A stretch of 64,000 bases of DNA. Source: an uncultured Chlorobiaceae bacterium. Lineage in GTDB: Bacteria > Bacteroidota > Chlorobiia > Chlorobiales > Chlorobiaceae. The notes under the pieces are model-generated. The model made no database searches. It was not told the DNA's origin and saw only the letters and a program-made list of their open reading frames with translations. The stretch covers positions 1 through 64,000 of the forward strand of contig CAJAJL010000067.1 in assembly GCA_903940125.1 (NCBI GenBank), written 5' to 3'. Below are positions 42,688 to 50,993 of the stretch, in pieces. The stretch's first letter is position 1. The number at the start of each line of letters is the position of its first letter. The translations under genes and the position numbers were made by a program.

Positions 42688-42964
42688 CTGCTACAACTTT
42701 TACTATTATTTTTTAAAATTATGTTGTTGTTGTTGTCTGTGTTGATATCTGGATAACCCGCGGTAAATCATTTGTATTTTATTTTACAGTAATACTTTAA
42801 CTACCATATTCTTTCTTGTTCGATTGTTGATAACCTGTATGATGCGGTTGTTAAGGTTTGTGTACAGTATGTTGACTGTTATTATTCTTTTACAACAGTG
42901 TTGATAATGTGCAGGTTGTCAAGAGGTAGTCTACATCTCGCCAACACTTTGTACACATCCTGCA
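42688..42964. promoter_or_regulatory. dnaA-dnaN intergenic region with DnaA-box-like sites
   Basis: A 277-base AT-rich stretch rich in TTGTTG. Near-consensus DnaA boxes on the minus strand are TTATCCAGA (42756-42748), TTATCAACA (42833-42825) and TTATCAACA (42907-42899), each one mismatch from TTATNCACA. It could be dnaN's promoter under DnaA control or part of a bipartite origin. Confidence 0.5.
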
Positions 42965-44374
42965 TTACATGGAACTGATCTCAATCCTTTTTTTGATCTC
43001 CTCAATTCTTTTTCGGTCTTCTGTAACTGATTCCACGCGTTTTGCTATCGTGTTGACGGCATGGATAACTGTGGAGTGGTCTCTTCCTCCGAAATGAAGT
43101 CCTATTGTTTTCAATGAGGATTCAGTAAGATGTTTTGCAAGATACATGGCGATCTGACGACCAACAGCAATTTCCTTTTTTTTAGATTTTCCTTTCAAGT
43201 CATTAGGAGTAATTGAAAGGTAAGAACAGACTGATTTTTCGATAGTGTCAAGCGTCAAACGTTTTGTTGTATGACGGATGATGTCTTTAAGGGTAGTTTT
43301 TGTAAAGTCAAGATCAATTTCCTTGTTGTCAAGCGATTGTGCGGCAAGAAGTTTTACGATGCACCCCTCAAGTTCTCGCACATTCTCAGTGATATTGGTA
43401 GCTATAAATTCTATAACAGTTTCGTCAAGATTAACGCCGCTTTGGTGTAACTTACTAAGAATAATAGCTTTACGTGTCTCGTAATCGGGAGGTTGGATAT
43501 CTGCGGACAGTCCCCAGTTAAAGCGTGATATCAGTCGATCTTCTATTCCTTTTATCTCTTTTATAGGCCTGTCAGCAGAGAGTATAATTTGTTTGTTGGA
43601 TTGATGCAACGTGTTGAAAATATGAAATATTTCCTCCTGCGTTTTTTCTTTGCCTGAAAAGAACTGGATATCGTCGATAATGAGGACGTCAATAGAGCGG
43701 TAGAAAGAGGAGAATTCCTGGATTTTACCGTTCTGAATTGCGTTGACAAAGTCGATAGCAAATTTTTCACTTGAAACATAAAGCACTCTTTCCGAAAGTC
43801 TGTTTTCCCTGACGCTATTACCGATAGCCTGCATCATATGGGTTTTGCCAAGTCCCACGCCGCCATAAATAACAAGCGGATTAAAGGCATTCTGTCCCGG
43901 ACTCTGGGCTACTGATTTCGATGCCGCAAAAGCGAGAGAGTTGCAGTCGCCTCTGATGAGGGTATCAAACGTATATTTGATGTTGAGATGGGTTTCAAAG
44001 CGGGCAAGGTTGCGTTCAAAGTCTTCAGTAAGTTTTGAGCGGGCAGCAGCAGGAATGCCTGATGAGGTAAAATCACCATTCATGGAGTTTTGATGCGGTA
44101 ACTCTATTGTTACCGGTTGGCCTTGTGATTTATCCATGACAATTGAATACATCAGCCTTGCTTCGGGACCAATCACGTTTTTAAGGGCTTCTTTTAAAAA
44201 AGAAGAGTAATTTTCTTCAATCCACTCGTAAAAAAACTGGCTTGGAACTTCAATAGTCAATTCACTGCCTGAAAAGCTGAGAGGTTTGATTGGAAAAAAC
44301 CAGGTTTTAAACGCAAGAGGGTTTATTTTTTCTCTGATAGCATTAAGACATGCGTCCCAGACTTGCTGTGACAT
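42965..44374 (-). CDS. dnaA: Chromosomal replication initiator DnaA
   Basis: The product is about 469 residues from [10 protein letters not shown]. Domain I ([24 protein letters not shown]) is followed by a linker and then the AAA+ domain, with Walker [16 protein letters not shown] at about residue 168 and Walker [20 protein letters not shown]. Domain IV ends with the DnaA signature [18 protein letters not shown] at about residue 427. It binds DnaA boxes and opens oriC. The frame extends 22 codons upstream to 44440, but an AAAGGGAG ribosome-binding site ends six bases before the Met at 44374, which decides the start. It is first in the leftward dnaA-dnaN-recF-dciA group. Confidence 0.97.
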   Translation of the reverse strand: MSQQVWDACLNAIREKINPLAFKTWFFPIKPLSFSGSELTIEVPSQFFYEWIEENYSSFLKEALKNVIGPEARLMYSIVMDKSQGQPVTIELPHQNSMNGDFTSSGIPAAARSKLTEDFERNLARFETHLNIKYTFDTLIRGDCNSLAFAASKSVAQSPGQNAFNPLVIYGGVGLGKTHMMQAIGNSVRENRLSERVLYVSSEKFAIDFVNAIQNGKIQEFSSFYRSIDVLIIDDIQFFSGKEKTQEEIFHIFNTLHQSNKQIILSADRPIKEIKGIEDRLISRFNWGLSADIQPPDYETRKAIILSKLHQSGVNLDETVIEFIATNITENVRELEGCIVKLLAAQSLDNKEIDLDFTKTTLKDIIRHTTKRLTLDTIEKSVCSYLSITPNDLKGKSKKKEIAVGRQIAMYLAKHLTESSLKTIGLHFGGRDHSTVIHAVNTIAKRVESVTEDRKRIEEIKKRIEISSM

Positions 44375-44460
44375 TGAGCTCCCTTTCTGTGTCATTGTCT
44401 GCGGATAATCCGGAAACACTTTTGGTGTAACTTCGAGCATAAAAGAAAGGTATTTGAGAG

Positions 44461-44760
44461 GTGTAAGTCAGGATTGTCGAATCTATCAACATTTACTGTT
44501 CACAAGTTAGTGTTTTAAGTGGATAAAAAACAATTTCGTTTATGAAAATGCTTTCCTATGGAGGCGTGTGCGCAGGCAGGGTTTTCAACAGGTTAACGTT
44601 TTGTTTTTATATCCATTAACGGGTCTGTACGGAAAATTTGTCAACATGTGTTGATTCTTTTGACTGCAGCGTTTCCGCTGTGTGCGGGATGGTTGAGAAA
44701 TTTTATCCACAAGTTGTCAACACTGTTGACAACTTGTGGCACTGATATTTTTTTTACGAC
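44461..44760. other. Probable replication origin (oriC) region
   Basis: The dnaA-rpmH gap is noncoding and transcribed away from on both sides. It holds a consensus DnaA box TTATCCACA (44703-44711), a one-mismatch box on the minus strand (TTATCCACT, 44526-44518), and a TCAACA/TGTTGA hairpin at 44641-44654. It also holds a perfect 33-bp palindrome at 44707-44739 and adjoining AT-rich stretches. dnaA, dnaN, recF, gyrB, parS, mnmG, rpmH, rnpA and yidC nearby fit a bacterial origin. The exact unwinding element is not established. Confidence 0.65.
44707..44739. repeat. Perfect 33-bp palindrome overlapping a DnaA box
   Basis: CCACAAGTTGTCAACA (44707-44722) and TGTTGACAACTTGTGG (44724-44739) are exact reverse complements around a single C. 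The left arm shares five bases with the consensus DnaA box at 44703-44711. It may be a regulator or initiator binding site. Confidence 0.95.
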
Positions 44761-44823
44761 ATAAGGTGCTTTTTTTTGTATAGAAAGGATCGGATTTTGT
44801 GGTAAATATCCTGGAGGTAATTG

Positions 44824-44901
44824 ATGAATTTGTTAATGAGTGTTCATTATGCTAAATTACGCGCCCTGTATTTTGAATTACTAATAAGTTTGGAGCTATA
44901 A
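44824..44901 (+). CDS. 25-codon leader ORF upstream of rpmH
   Basis: ATG at 44824 follows a GGAGG ribosome-binding site (44813-44817) at a normal distance and opens 25 codons ending with TAA at 44899. The predicted peptide starts MNLLMSVHYAKLRALYFELL and is hydrophobic at its end. The rpmH ribosome-binding sequence GGAG lies inside the last codons, and rpmH starts 3 bases after the stop. Translation of the leader could therefore control access to the rpmH start. It may also be chance; no homologue is known to me. Confidence 0.45.
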   Translation: MNLLMSVHYAKLRALYFELLISLEL

Positions 44902-44904
44902 GCG

Positions 44905-45066
44905 ATGAAAAGAACCTTTCAGCCTCGGAATAGAAAAAGAAGAAACAAGCATGGTTTCAGACAGAGAATGGCCACAAAGAACGGACGGAAAGTTCTCTCT
45001 GCAAGAAGAGCCAAAGGTCGTCACTCTCTTTCTGTAAGCAGTGCTATGGGGACGGCAGGTCAGTAA
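44905..45066 (+). CDS. rpmH: 50S ribosomal protein L34
   Basis: This is a 53-residue, highly basic protein beginning [19 protein letters not shown]. It continues through the conserved [23 protein letters not shown] pattern, so the L34 family is certain. The C-terminal tail ([10 protein letters not shown]) is about seven residues longer than E. coli L34. It has a GGAG ribosome-binding site ten bases upstream. It is the first main gene of the rpmH-rnpA-yidD-yidC group next to the origin. Confidence 0.97.
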   Translation: MKRTFQPRNRKRRNKHGFRQRMATKNGRKVLSARRAKGRHSLSVSSAMGTAGQ

Positions 45067-45108
45067 ATGACTGCACTGTCAACCTTCCGCGTTGACTCAT
45101 GAAAAAAA

Positions 45109-45540
45109 TTGCTCCTTCACGCTTTGAATAGGTTACCCGTCCATTCTCTGCGAAAGCATGAGATTTTGAGGAAAAAAATACTGATTTCACTCTTGTTCAG
45201 GAGGGGAAAAAGTTTGAAAGGCGATTTTTTAAAAATGGTGTATGCCTCTCTCAATCCCGAGAACAATTGCGTTACCGGGATTCCATCGATTCTTTTTGCT
45301 GTGAGCAAAAAGACCGTCCCGTCATCTGTTAAGCGCAACAGGATAAAAAGAATGATGAGAGAAGCCTACAGGATAGAAAAATCGAGTGTGGAACTAAGGA
45401 TGGGGGTTCATCACGAAGGCCGTGCTTCTGAACAGCTTTGCATTGCTTTTCTTTATACCGGCAGAAAAAAAACTTTTCCAAATCTTGACGCATTCAGAGA
45501 GGAAATCAGCAGGTTGTTGCATAATATGACCTTTTCATGA
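45109..45540 (+). CDS. rnpA: Ribonuclease P protein component
   Basis: The product is about 143 residues. It contains the RnpA core: LRKHEILRKK at the start, then a central beta-alpha region and the RNA-binding signature VKRNRIKRMMREAYR. It binds RNase P RNA for tRNA 5' processing. The start is unusual. In this frame the first start codons are TTG (45109 or 45124). A better-looking ATG at 45099 is in another frame, and its reading meets TAG after ten codons. Removing one A from the A7 run at 45102-45108 would join that ATG to the RnpA frame. It lies between rpmH and yidD, the usual order. Confidence 0.85.
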   Translation: MLLHALNRLPVHSLRKHEILRKKILISLLFRRGKSLKGDFLKMVYASLNPENNCVTGIPSILFAVSKKTVPSSVKRNRIKRMMREAYRIEKSSVELRMGVHHEGRASEQLCIAFLYTGRKKTFPNLDAFREEISRLLHNMTFS

Positions 45541-45575
45541 AAGGGTGCAGTAGAGATGATAAAGGATGAGAGAGC

Positions 45576-45824
45576 ATGAGTAGCTGGATGTTTTTTAATC
45601 AGGTGCCGATTTTGCTGATAAAATTTTATCAGGCATTTCTTTCGCCTTTGCTTGGTCCGTCCTGCAGATATTTTCCTACCTGTTCAAGTTATGCTCTTGA
45701 AGCTTTTCGGCAGCATAACTTTTTTTATGCCTCATGGTTGACTGTCTGGCGCATTCTGCGATGTAATCCCTTTTCAAAGGGAGGGTTTGACCCGGTGCCA
45801 GTAAATAAAAAACGATTTTCATAG
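45576..45824 (+). CDS. yidD: Membrane protein insertion efficiency factor YidD
   Basis: This 82-residue protein has the YidD signature: [63 protein letters not shown]. The three conserved cysteines and the CNPFxxGGFDPVP ending are complete. It is thought to assist YidC-dependent membrane insertion from the inner-membrane surface. It sits between rnpA and yidC as in most bacteria. The N-terminal [10 protein letters not shown] could be slightly shorter if another start is used. Confidence 0.95.
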   Translation: MSSWMFFNQVPILLIKFYQAFLSPLLGPSCRYFPTCSSYALEAFRQHNFFYASWLTVWRILRCNPFSKGGFDPVPVNKKRFS

Positions 45825-45842
45825 TTAAAAAAGTGAGTGGTA

Positions 45843-47588
45843 ATGGATAGAAATTCAGTAACTGGTCTTGCGCTTATTGGCTTGATCATGATTGTCTGGC
45901 TTCAGTTTATGTCGCCGGAGAAAAAGCTGGTAAAACCGGCAACTGCCGTGAAAACGGAGAAGGTTGAACGGCAGGTTCAGGCAGCACAGCTTGTCCATGC
46001 CCCAGTTGCAGAAGATTATGGAGTTTTTGCGCCGGCAGCCGGTGGTAAAGAGCAACTGCTGAAGGTTGAAAATGACATGTTTCGCGCAACACTTTCAACA
46101 AAAGGCGCTACTCTTAAGTCTCTGGTGCTGAAACAGCATCTGGACAGCAACCACAAAGCGTTTGACCTGATCAGCAACGATAAGAATGGTGCACTTTCAC
46201 TTCTTTTTTTAACAAAGGAAGGCAAAAAAATTGATACGCGTGACCTGTATTTCCGCAACGTAACACTTGATACTCTTCGGACTATCAGCGGCAAGGAGAG
46301 TTATGCTGTACACTATCACCTTGATGTTTCTCCCCGGCAGGCTATTGATATTACCTATCTTTTCGCTGGAAACAGTTATAAGGTGGACTATGACGTCAAG
46401 CTGACAGGGTTTGGCAATGCGCTTGCCGGCAATGAGTATCAGCTCCAGTGGGATGGCGGTCTTGCATACTCTGAAAAAAACCGGCAGGATGAGGCTCAGA
46501 GTGCCATTGCAAGTGCGTACCTCGGCGGAAGTATGGTAAAGTTGGCGGCAAGCAAGGAGAATCAGGCTTATCGTGAAGAGCAGTCAGGTGAAGCCAAATG
46601 GGTTGCTGTCCGCAACAAGTATTTTGTTGCAGCCCTTATTCCTCAGGGACGCACTGAAGGCATTTTCCTTGATGGAAAGAAAAAGGCAGCTGATTTTGCG
46701 GATTACGTTGTAGCCTTGAAAATGGGTGTTCCATCTACCGGCAGTGTTGTCGATAACAAGTTCAGTATATATCTCGGGCCGCTTGATTATAATACAGTCA
46801 AGGCGCAGAAGGTGGATCTTGAAAAAATAATGGACTTTGGATGGGACTGGCTGACAAGACCGTTTGCGGAGTTTATCATATTACCGGTCTTCAGCTGGCT
46901 GAATACGTTTATCAGTAATTACGGCCTGATAATCATCATTTTCGCACTCCTGATCAAGCTTATAACCTACCCGCTTTCAATGGCTTCCACGAAGTCAATG
47001 AAGAAAATGTCGGCTCTTCAACCTGCTCTCAAAGAGCTTCAGGAAAAGTACAAGGATAATCCTGCAAAACTGCAGAGTGAGCTGGGCCGAATTTACAAGG
47101 AAGCAGGGGTGAACCCGCTTGGTGGCTGTTTACCGGTGCTGCTGCAGATGCCGTTGCTCTATGCCATGTTTTATGTTTTCCGTTCGTCCATTCAGCTCCG
47201 TCAGCATGGACTGCTTTGGGTAAAGGATCTGTCGATTCCTGATTCTATTCTGGATTTCGGCTTCAGCATCCCCATGTATGGTGATCATATCGCGGTGTTT
47301 CCGATTCTTATGGCCGTGACCGTTTTTGTACAGCAGAAAATTACACCTACGACTCAGACCAATGAGCAGATGAAAGTGATGATCTACATTTTTCCTGCCA
47401 TGATGCTGCTGTTTTTTAATAATATGCCTGCTGGTCTTGGCCTCTACTATCTGATGTTTAACATATTCAGTGTTGCCCAGCAGTTTTATATCAATAAAAC
47501 CACTACGGCTGACGATCTGCCTAAAGTTAACCTCGGGACTTCTTCAAGCTCGTCCTCGAAACAGAAAAAAGGGGGAGCTAAAAAGTAA
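45843..47588 (+). CDS. yidC: Membrane protein insertase YidC
   Basis: The 581-residue insertase starts [22 protein letters not shown], the first TM. A large periplasmic beta-sandwich domain (about residues 60-340) follows, then the conserved C-terminal 60KD_IMP core with [57 protein letters not shown] and the following TM helices. The tail is Ser-rich and basic ([14 protein letters not shown]). It inserts membrane proteins alone or with SecYEG. A GTG two codons upstream (45837) is possible, but the ATG fits the family start better. It is the last of the origin-proximal rightward group. Confidence 0.96.
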   Translation: MDRNSVTGLALIGLIMIVWLQFMSPEKKLVKPATAVKTEKVERQVQAAQLVHAPVAEDYGVFAPAAGGKEQLLKVENDMFRATLSTKGATLKSLVLKQHLDSNHKAFDLISNDKNGALSLLFLTKEGKKIDTRDLYFRNVTLDTLRTISGKESYAVHYHLDVSPRQAIDITYLFAGNSYKVDYDVKLTGFGNALAGNEYQLQWDGGLAYSEKNRQDEAQSAIASAYLGGSMVKLAASKENQAYREEQSGEAKWVAVRNKYFVAALIPQGRTEGIFLDGKKKAADFADYVVALKMGVPSTGSVVDNKFSIYLGPLDYNTVKAQKVDLEKIMDFGWDWLTRPFAEFIILPVFSWLNTFISNYGLIIIIFALLIKLITYPLSMASTKSMKKMSALQPALKELQEKYKDNPAKLQSELGRIYKEAGVNPLGGCLPVLLQMPLLYAMFYVFRSSIQLRQHGLLWVKDLSIPDSILDFGFSIPMYGDHIAVFPILMAVTVFVQQKITPTTQTNEQMKVMIYIFPAMMLLFFNNMPAGLGLYYLMFNIFSVAQQFYINKTTTADDLPKVNLGTSSSSSSKQKKGGAKK

Positions 47589-47597
47589 AACTGCATT

Positions 47598-48200
47598 ATG
47601 GCGCTGATTGAGCAGGCTGATGTATGGCTGTTCCAGCTGCTGAACCTTCATCTGGTTCATCCGGCAGCCGATGATCTTATGGTGTTTCTGACCAGAGAGA
47701 GGCTGTCCGGACATATTTTTTTACTCGCAGCTCTGTTTATTGCTGTCAGGAGGGGAAAAGAGGGCTTTGTCATTATCTGTTTCGCGCTTCTTGCTGTCGG
47801 CCTCTCTGATTTTATCGCATCCGGCATTTTTAAACCTCTTGTTCAGCGGACCCGGCCATGCTTTGCTTTGGAGCATGTACGTCTGCTTATCGACCAGCCG
47901 GACAGCTATTCGTTTGCATCGTCTCATGCGGCTAATTCCGCCGCTGTTGCCTCCATCATCTGGATATTCTTTCACCGGGGCGTCCTGGTTGAAAAGCTTT
48001 TTACCATCACCATGATTTTCTATGCGCTCGCCGTTGCGTTTTCGCGGGTCTATGTGGGCGTTCACTACCCGGGAGACGTCCTTGCAGGGCAGTTGATCGG
48101 AGTATGCAGCGCTACAGTTGTCTATCTGCTGGTTACGTGGTTGTGGAAAAATCTTATCCAGCCCCGTTTCCAGCGTCAACGGAGCTGCAGCAATGGCTGA
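47598..48200 (+). CDS. PAP2-family membrane phosphatase
   Basis: This 200-residue membrane protein has about five to six TM segments. The PAP2 catalytic motifs are present: KPLVQRTRPC (KxxxxxxRP), SFASSHAAN (the PSGH-type motif in variant form) and SRVYVGVHYPGD (SRxxxxxHxxxD). Members dephosphorylate undecaprenyl diphosphate, phosphatidate or similar lipid phosphates at the membrane; the exact substrate is unclear. It starts 9 bases after yidC. The stop overlaps the following ROK kinase start by 8 bases, indicating translational coupling. Confidence 0.88.
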   Translation: MALIEQADVWLFQLLNLHLVHPAADDLMVFLTRERLSGHIFLLAALFIAVRRGKEGFVIICFALLAVGLSDFIASGIFKPLVQRTRPCFALEHVRLLIDQPDSYSFASSHAANSAAVASIIWIFFHRGVLVEKLFTITMIFYALAVAFSRVYVGVHYPGDVLAGQLIGVCSATVVYLLVTWLWKNLIQPRFQRQRSCSNG

Positions 48201-49113
48201 AGAGTATTGGGGAATTGATCTTGGCGGCACAAAAATCGAGGCGGTGGTGATTGACCGATCCATGAAGCCTCTTGTACGCCGACGGATTCCTTCCGAAGCC
48301 TCCGGAGGCTACCGTCACATTCTTGAGCGCATCAGGCAGCTGGTTGGGATGATCTCTCAGGAATCGGGCTTTGCGCTCCCGGAGGTGATCGGCATCGGCA
48401 CCCCCGGCCGGTATGACACGGTATTGGGCGTCATGAAAAATTCCAATACGGTATGCCTGAATGGCTGCGATGTGAAACGTGATCTTGAAGGGGTTCTAAA
48501 AAGACGAGTTGCCATCGAAAACGATGCCAACTGTTTTGCCCTTGCAGAATCCCTTCTTGGCACAGCTGCACCACTCATGCGCGACACAACAAAGACAGCT
48601 TTCGGCATTATTCTCGGTACCGGCGTTGGCGGAGGAATTGTCTGCCACGGGAATGTGCGGCACGGTGCTCATGGTATTGCCGGTGAATGGGGGCATAATG
48701 AGCTGATTCCGGGGGGAGAACCATGCTATTGCGGCAGGCGCGGATGTGTGGAGACGGTTATTGCGGGTCCTGCGCTTGAGCGGTTTTATAAAAAACTCAG
48801 TGGATGCTTCAAGCCGCTGGAGCAAATCTCTGCAGACGCCCGTTCTGATCCTGCGGCAGCGGAAACGATTGAACGCCTGCTCTTTTATTTCGGTAAAGCA
48901 CTGGCACAGGTGCTCAATATCCTTGATCCTGATGTCTGCATTCTCGGTGGCGGGGCAGGACAGGTTGAACAGCTCTATGCAAAAAAAACAGTAAAAGCCA
49001 TTGAACGGCATCTCTTCAACAGCGAACTCAGAATTCCACTCCTTCGCCCCCTTCTCGGCGACAGTGCCGGTGTTTTCGGCGCCGCGTTGCTTGCCTCTTC
49101 CGGCAGGATATAA
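48193..49113 (+). CDS. ROK family sugar kinase (glucokinase-like)
   Basis: The product is about 306 residues from MAEEYWGIDLGGTK. The ATP-binding phosphate-1 motif is GIDLGGTKIEAVV. The catalytic Asp is in IENDANCFALAES, the ATP-binding GTGVGGGIV follows, and the ROK zinc motif GGEPCYCGRRGCVE is at about residue 173. The ExGH signature appears as GEWGHN. ROK kinases phosphorylate glucose, fructose or N-acyl amino sugars. There is no HTH domain, so it is an enzyme rather than a repressor. Upstream codons in frame to 48118 lie within the phosphatase gene, so the ATG overlapping that gene's stop is preferred. Confidence 0.9.
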   Translation: MAEEYWGIDLGGTKIEAVVIDRSMKPLVRRRIPSEASGGYRHILERIRQLVGMISQESGFALPEVIGIGTPGRYDTVLGVMKNSNTVCLNGCDVKRDLEGVLKRRVAIENDANCFALAESLLGTAAPLMRDTTKTAFGIILGTGVGGGIVCHGNVRHGAHGIAGEWGHNELIPGGEPCYCGRRGCVETVIAGPALERFYKKLSGCFKPLEQISADARSDPAAAETIERLLFYFGKALAQVLNILDPDVCILGGGAGQVEQLYAKKTVKAIERHLFNSELRIPLLRPLLGDSAGVFGAALLASSGRI

Positions 49114-49177
49114 ATCCAGGACTTTTTCAATCCCCACGCATTTTTTTATTGGTTATGGCAAACATGCTGAAAATAAA

Positions 49178-49205
49178 TTGCATAAAAGAACGATCGTTCT
49201 TAAAT
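49178..49205 (+). promoter_or_regulatory. Promoter with palindromic TetR-type operator
   Basis: A -35-like TTGCAT (49178-49183) and a -10-like TTAAAT (49200-49205) are 16 bases apart. Between and over them lies a perfect 16-bp palindrome, AAGAACGATCGTTCTT (49186-49201). It is immediately ahead of the tetR-RND operon, so TetR autorepression is the natural reading. Confidence 0.75.
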
Positions 49206-49234
49206 TAATGCCAATCATTCAAGGATACCGTATC

Positions 49235-49813
49235 ATGGCCAGAACCAAGAAAGTCACCACACACGAAATACTGGATGCAATTGAGCGGGTTGTCGTAAAG
49301 CTCGGGGTATCACGCTTATCTATTGATGCTGTGGCCCAGGAGGCGGGAATCAGTAAATCCCGAGTTGTGTATGACTACAAATCCAAAACGGCCCTTCTTG
49401 AAGCACTTATCGATCGTCAGTTTCAAAGGGATAAAGAGCGTATCGGGATGCTTGTCCGGGAATGTGCCGAATCTCCCCATCCGGAGCTTTTCGCACGTAT
49501 CAAACTGGCAGAGCAAGCTCCGGATGACATTGAACGAGCAGTTGCAATGGCCGTATCCTCCTCGATGTCAAGTGAAGTCTCTCTCCAGCGGAAGATGCGG
49601 GAATGGACCGTTCATGACCTGAAAGCCATGGAAGCTGGAGAAAAACCTGAAGCCGCCCGCATAGTCTATTTTGCCCTGATCGGATTTAATTGCCATGAAT
49701 GGTTCGGCCTGGTCAACTGGAGCAGCCAGGAGCGGTTTTCGTTTCTGGAGGGTATCCGGGCGATGTATGCAAGTCATCCCGAGAGTCAAGCACCAACCAC
49801 ACACACCACATAA
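49235..49813 (+). CDS. TetR family repressor of the RND efflux operon
   Basis: This 192-residue protein starts MARTKKVTTHEILDAIERVV and has an N-terminal HTH: GVSRLSIDAVAQEAGISKSRVVYDYKSKTALLEALI. The C-terminal ligand-binding domain is all helical. An AAGGAT ribosome-binding site lies 9 bases before the ATG, and the upstream palindrome overlaps the promoter. It is the first gene of tetR-adaptor-pump-outer membrane factor, spaced 15 bases from the adaptor, so it probably represses the whole operon and its inducer is a pump substrate. The longer frame to 49001 overlaps the ROK gene and is not used. Confidence 0.88.
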   Translation: MARTKKVTTHEILDAIERVVVKLGVSRLSIDAVAQEAGISKSRVVYDYKSKTALLEALIDRQFQRDKERIGMLVRECAESPHPELFARIKLAEQAPDDIERAVAMAVSSSMSSEVSLQRKMREWTVHDLKAMEAGEKPEAARIVYFALIGFNCHEWFGLVNWSSQERFSFLEGIRAMYASHPESQAPTTHTT

Positions 49814-49828
49814 AGGATAAGCTCAATC

Positions 49829-50965
49829 ATGAAAAGGTCTTATATCATTGCAGGCTTGCTTGTCGTCTCGATTGCCGCCTGGTACCTCTGGCAGAAAAGT
49901 TCGCCAGGCAACCGCATGGGTTCAGACTTTAAACCGGAGGTCAGTGTTGTAACCATGAAGGCCGAGCCTGTGGTATTGACCAAAGACCTTCCGGGCCGAA
50001 CCTCGGCCATACGGGTCGCGGAGATACGCCCTCAGGTCAGTGGTATTGTCACCAAGCAATTTTTCGTGGAAGGCAGTCTGGTCAAGCAAGGTCAGCAACT
50101 CTATCAGATTGACTCCGCTCCGTATCAGGCAGCTTATAACAGCACCCGCGCCAACCTCGGCAAAGCCGAAGCAAACGTCAAGTCGGTCCAGGCTAAGGCA
50201 GCTCGATATACCGAGCTGGTGACAATCGGCGGGGTCAGCAAACAGGAGTATGATGACGCAAAGGCAAGCCTTGCCCAGGCCCAGGCCGATGTCGCCATCG
50301 CCAAGTCTGATGTTGCGACTGCCAGAATCAACCTTGACTATACCAAAGTCATGTCTCCGATTTCCGGACGTATCGGGCAATCGAAAGTGACGGAAGGGGC
50401 GCTGGTCAATGCCAATCAGTCTGTGGCTCTGGCTGTTGTTCAGCAGCTTGACCAGATCTATGTGGACGTTTCCCAGTCGAGTGAGGAACTGATGCTCCTG
50501 CGAAAGCATCATCCGGACCTGAAGAGCGGGGCGCCCGTTCGCCTTCTGGTAGACGGCAAACCAGTTGGCCAGCCGGGCAAGCTGAAATTTTCGGATGTGA
50601 CGATCAACCAGGGCACCGGAACGGTTCTGCTTCGGGTGCTGTTTCCCAATCCCAACCACGAGTTGCTCCCCGGCATGTTTGTCCATGCACGTCTGGAGCA
50701 ATGGAAAGACGAACAGGTGATTCTTGTTCCACAGAAATCGGTGAGCCGAAATGTTGACGGCACAGTTTCGGTATGGGTTGTCGGGAAAGACGGCCAGGTG
50801 AATCAACGTCCGATCGGAGTTTCGGAAATCATCGGAGATAAATGGATGGTCACGAGTGGACTCAAGTCCGGTGAGAAGGTCGTTTATGAAGGTATCATGA
50901 AAATTCAACCAGGCATGAAGGTGAAAACAGTAGAGGCTGCACAACCTGCCGTTCCTGTCAGATAA
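49829..50965 (+). CDS. RND efflux periplasmic adaptor (MexA/AcrA-like)
   Basis: The 378-residue membrane fusion protein has an N-terminal anchor ([17 protein letters not shown]) without a lipobox. A lipoyl/barrel-sandwich region follows ([30 protein letters not shown]), then a coiled-coil hairpin (about residues 95-160) and the matching lipoyl half [23 protein letters not shown]. The beta-barrel and membrane-proximal parts include [23 protein letters not shown]. It links the inner-membrane pump to the outer-membrane channel. It is the second gene of the operon, 28 bases before the pump. Confidence 0.93.
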   Translation: MKRSYIIAGLLVVSIAAWYLWQKSSPGNRMGSDFKPEVSVVTMKAEPVVLTKDLPGRTSAIRVAEIRPQVSGIVTKQFFVEGSLVKQGQQLYQIDSAPYQAAYNSTRANLGKAEANVKSVQAKAARYTELVTIGGVSKQEYDDAKASLAQAQADVAIAKSDVATARINLDYTKVMSPISGRIGQSKVTEGALVNANQSVALAVVQQLDQIYVDVSQSSEELMLLRKHHPDLKSGAPVRLLVDGKPVGQPGKLKFSDVTINQGTGTVLLRVLFPNPNHELLPGMFVHARLEQWKDEQVILVPQKSVSRNVDGTVSVWVVGKDGQVNQRPIGVSEIIGDKWMVTSGLKSGEKVVYEGIMKIQPGMKVKTVEAAQPAVPVR

Positions 50966-50993
50966 TTTCATTCATTCAAGTAATCTCTCGCTC

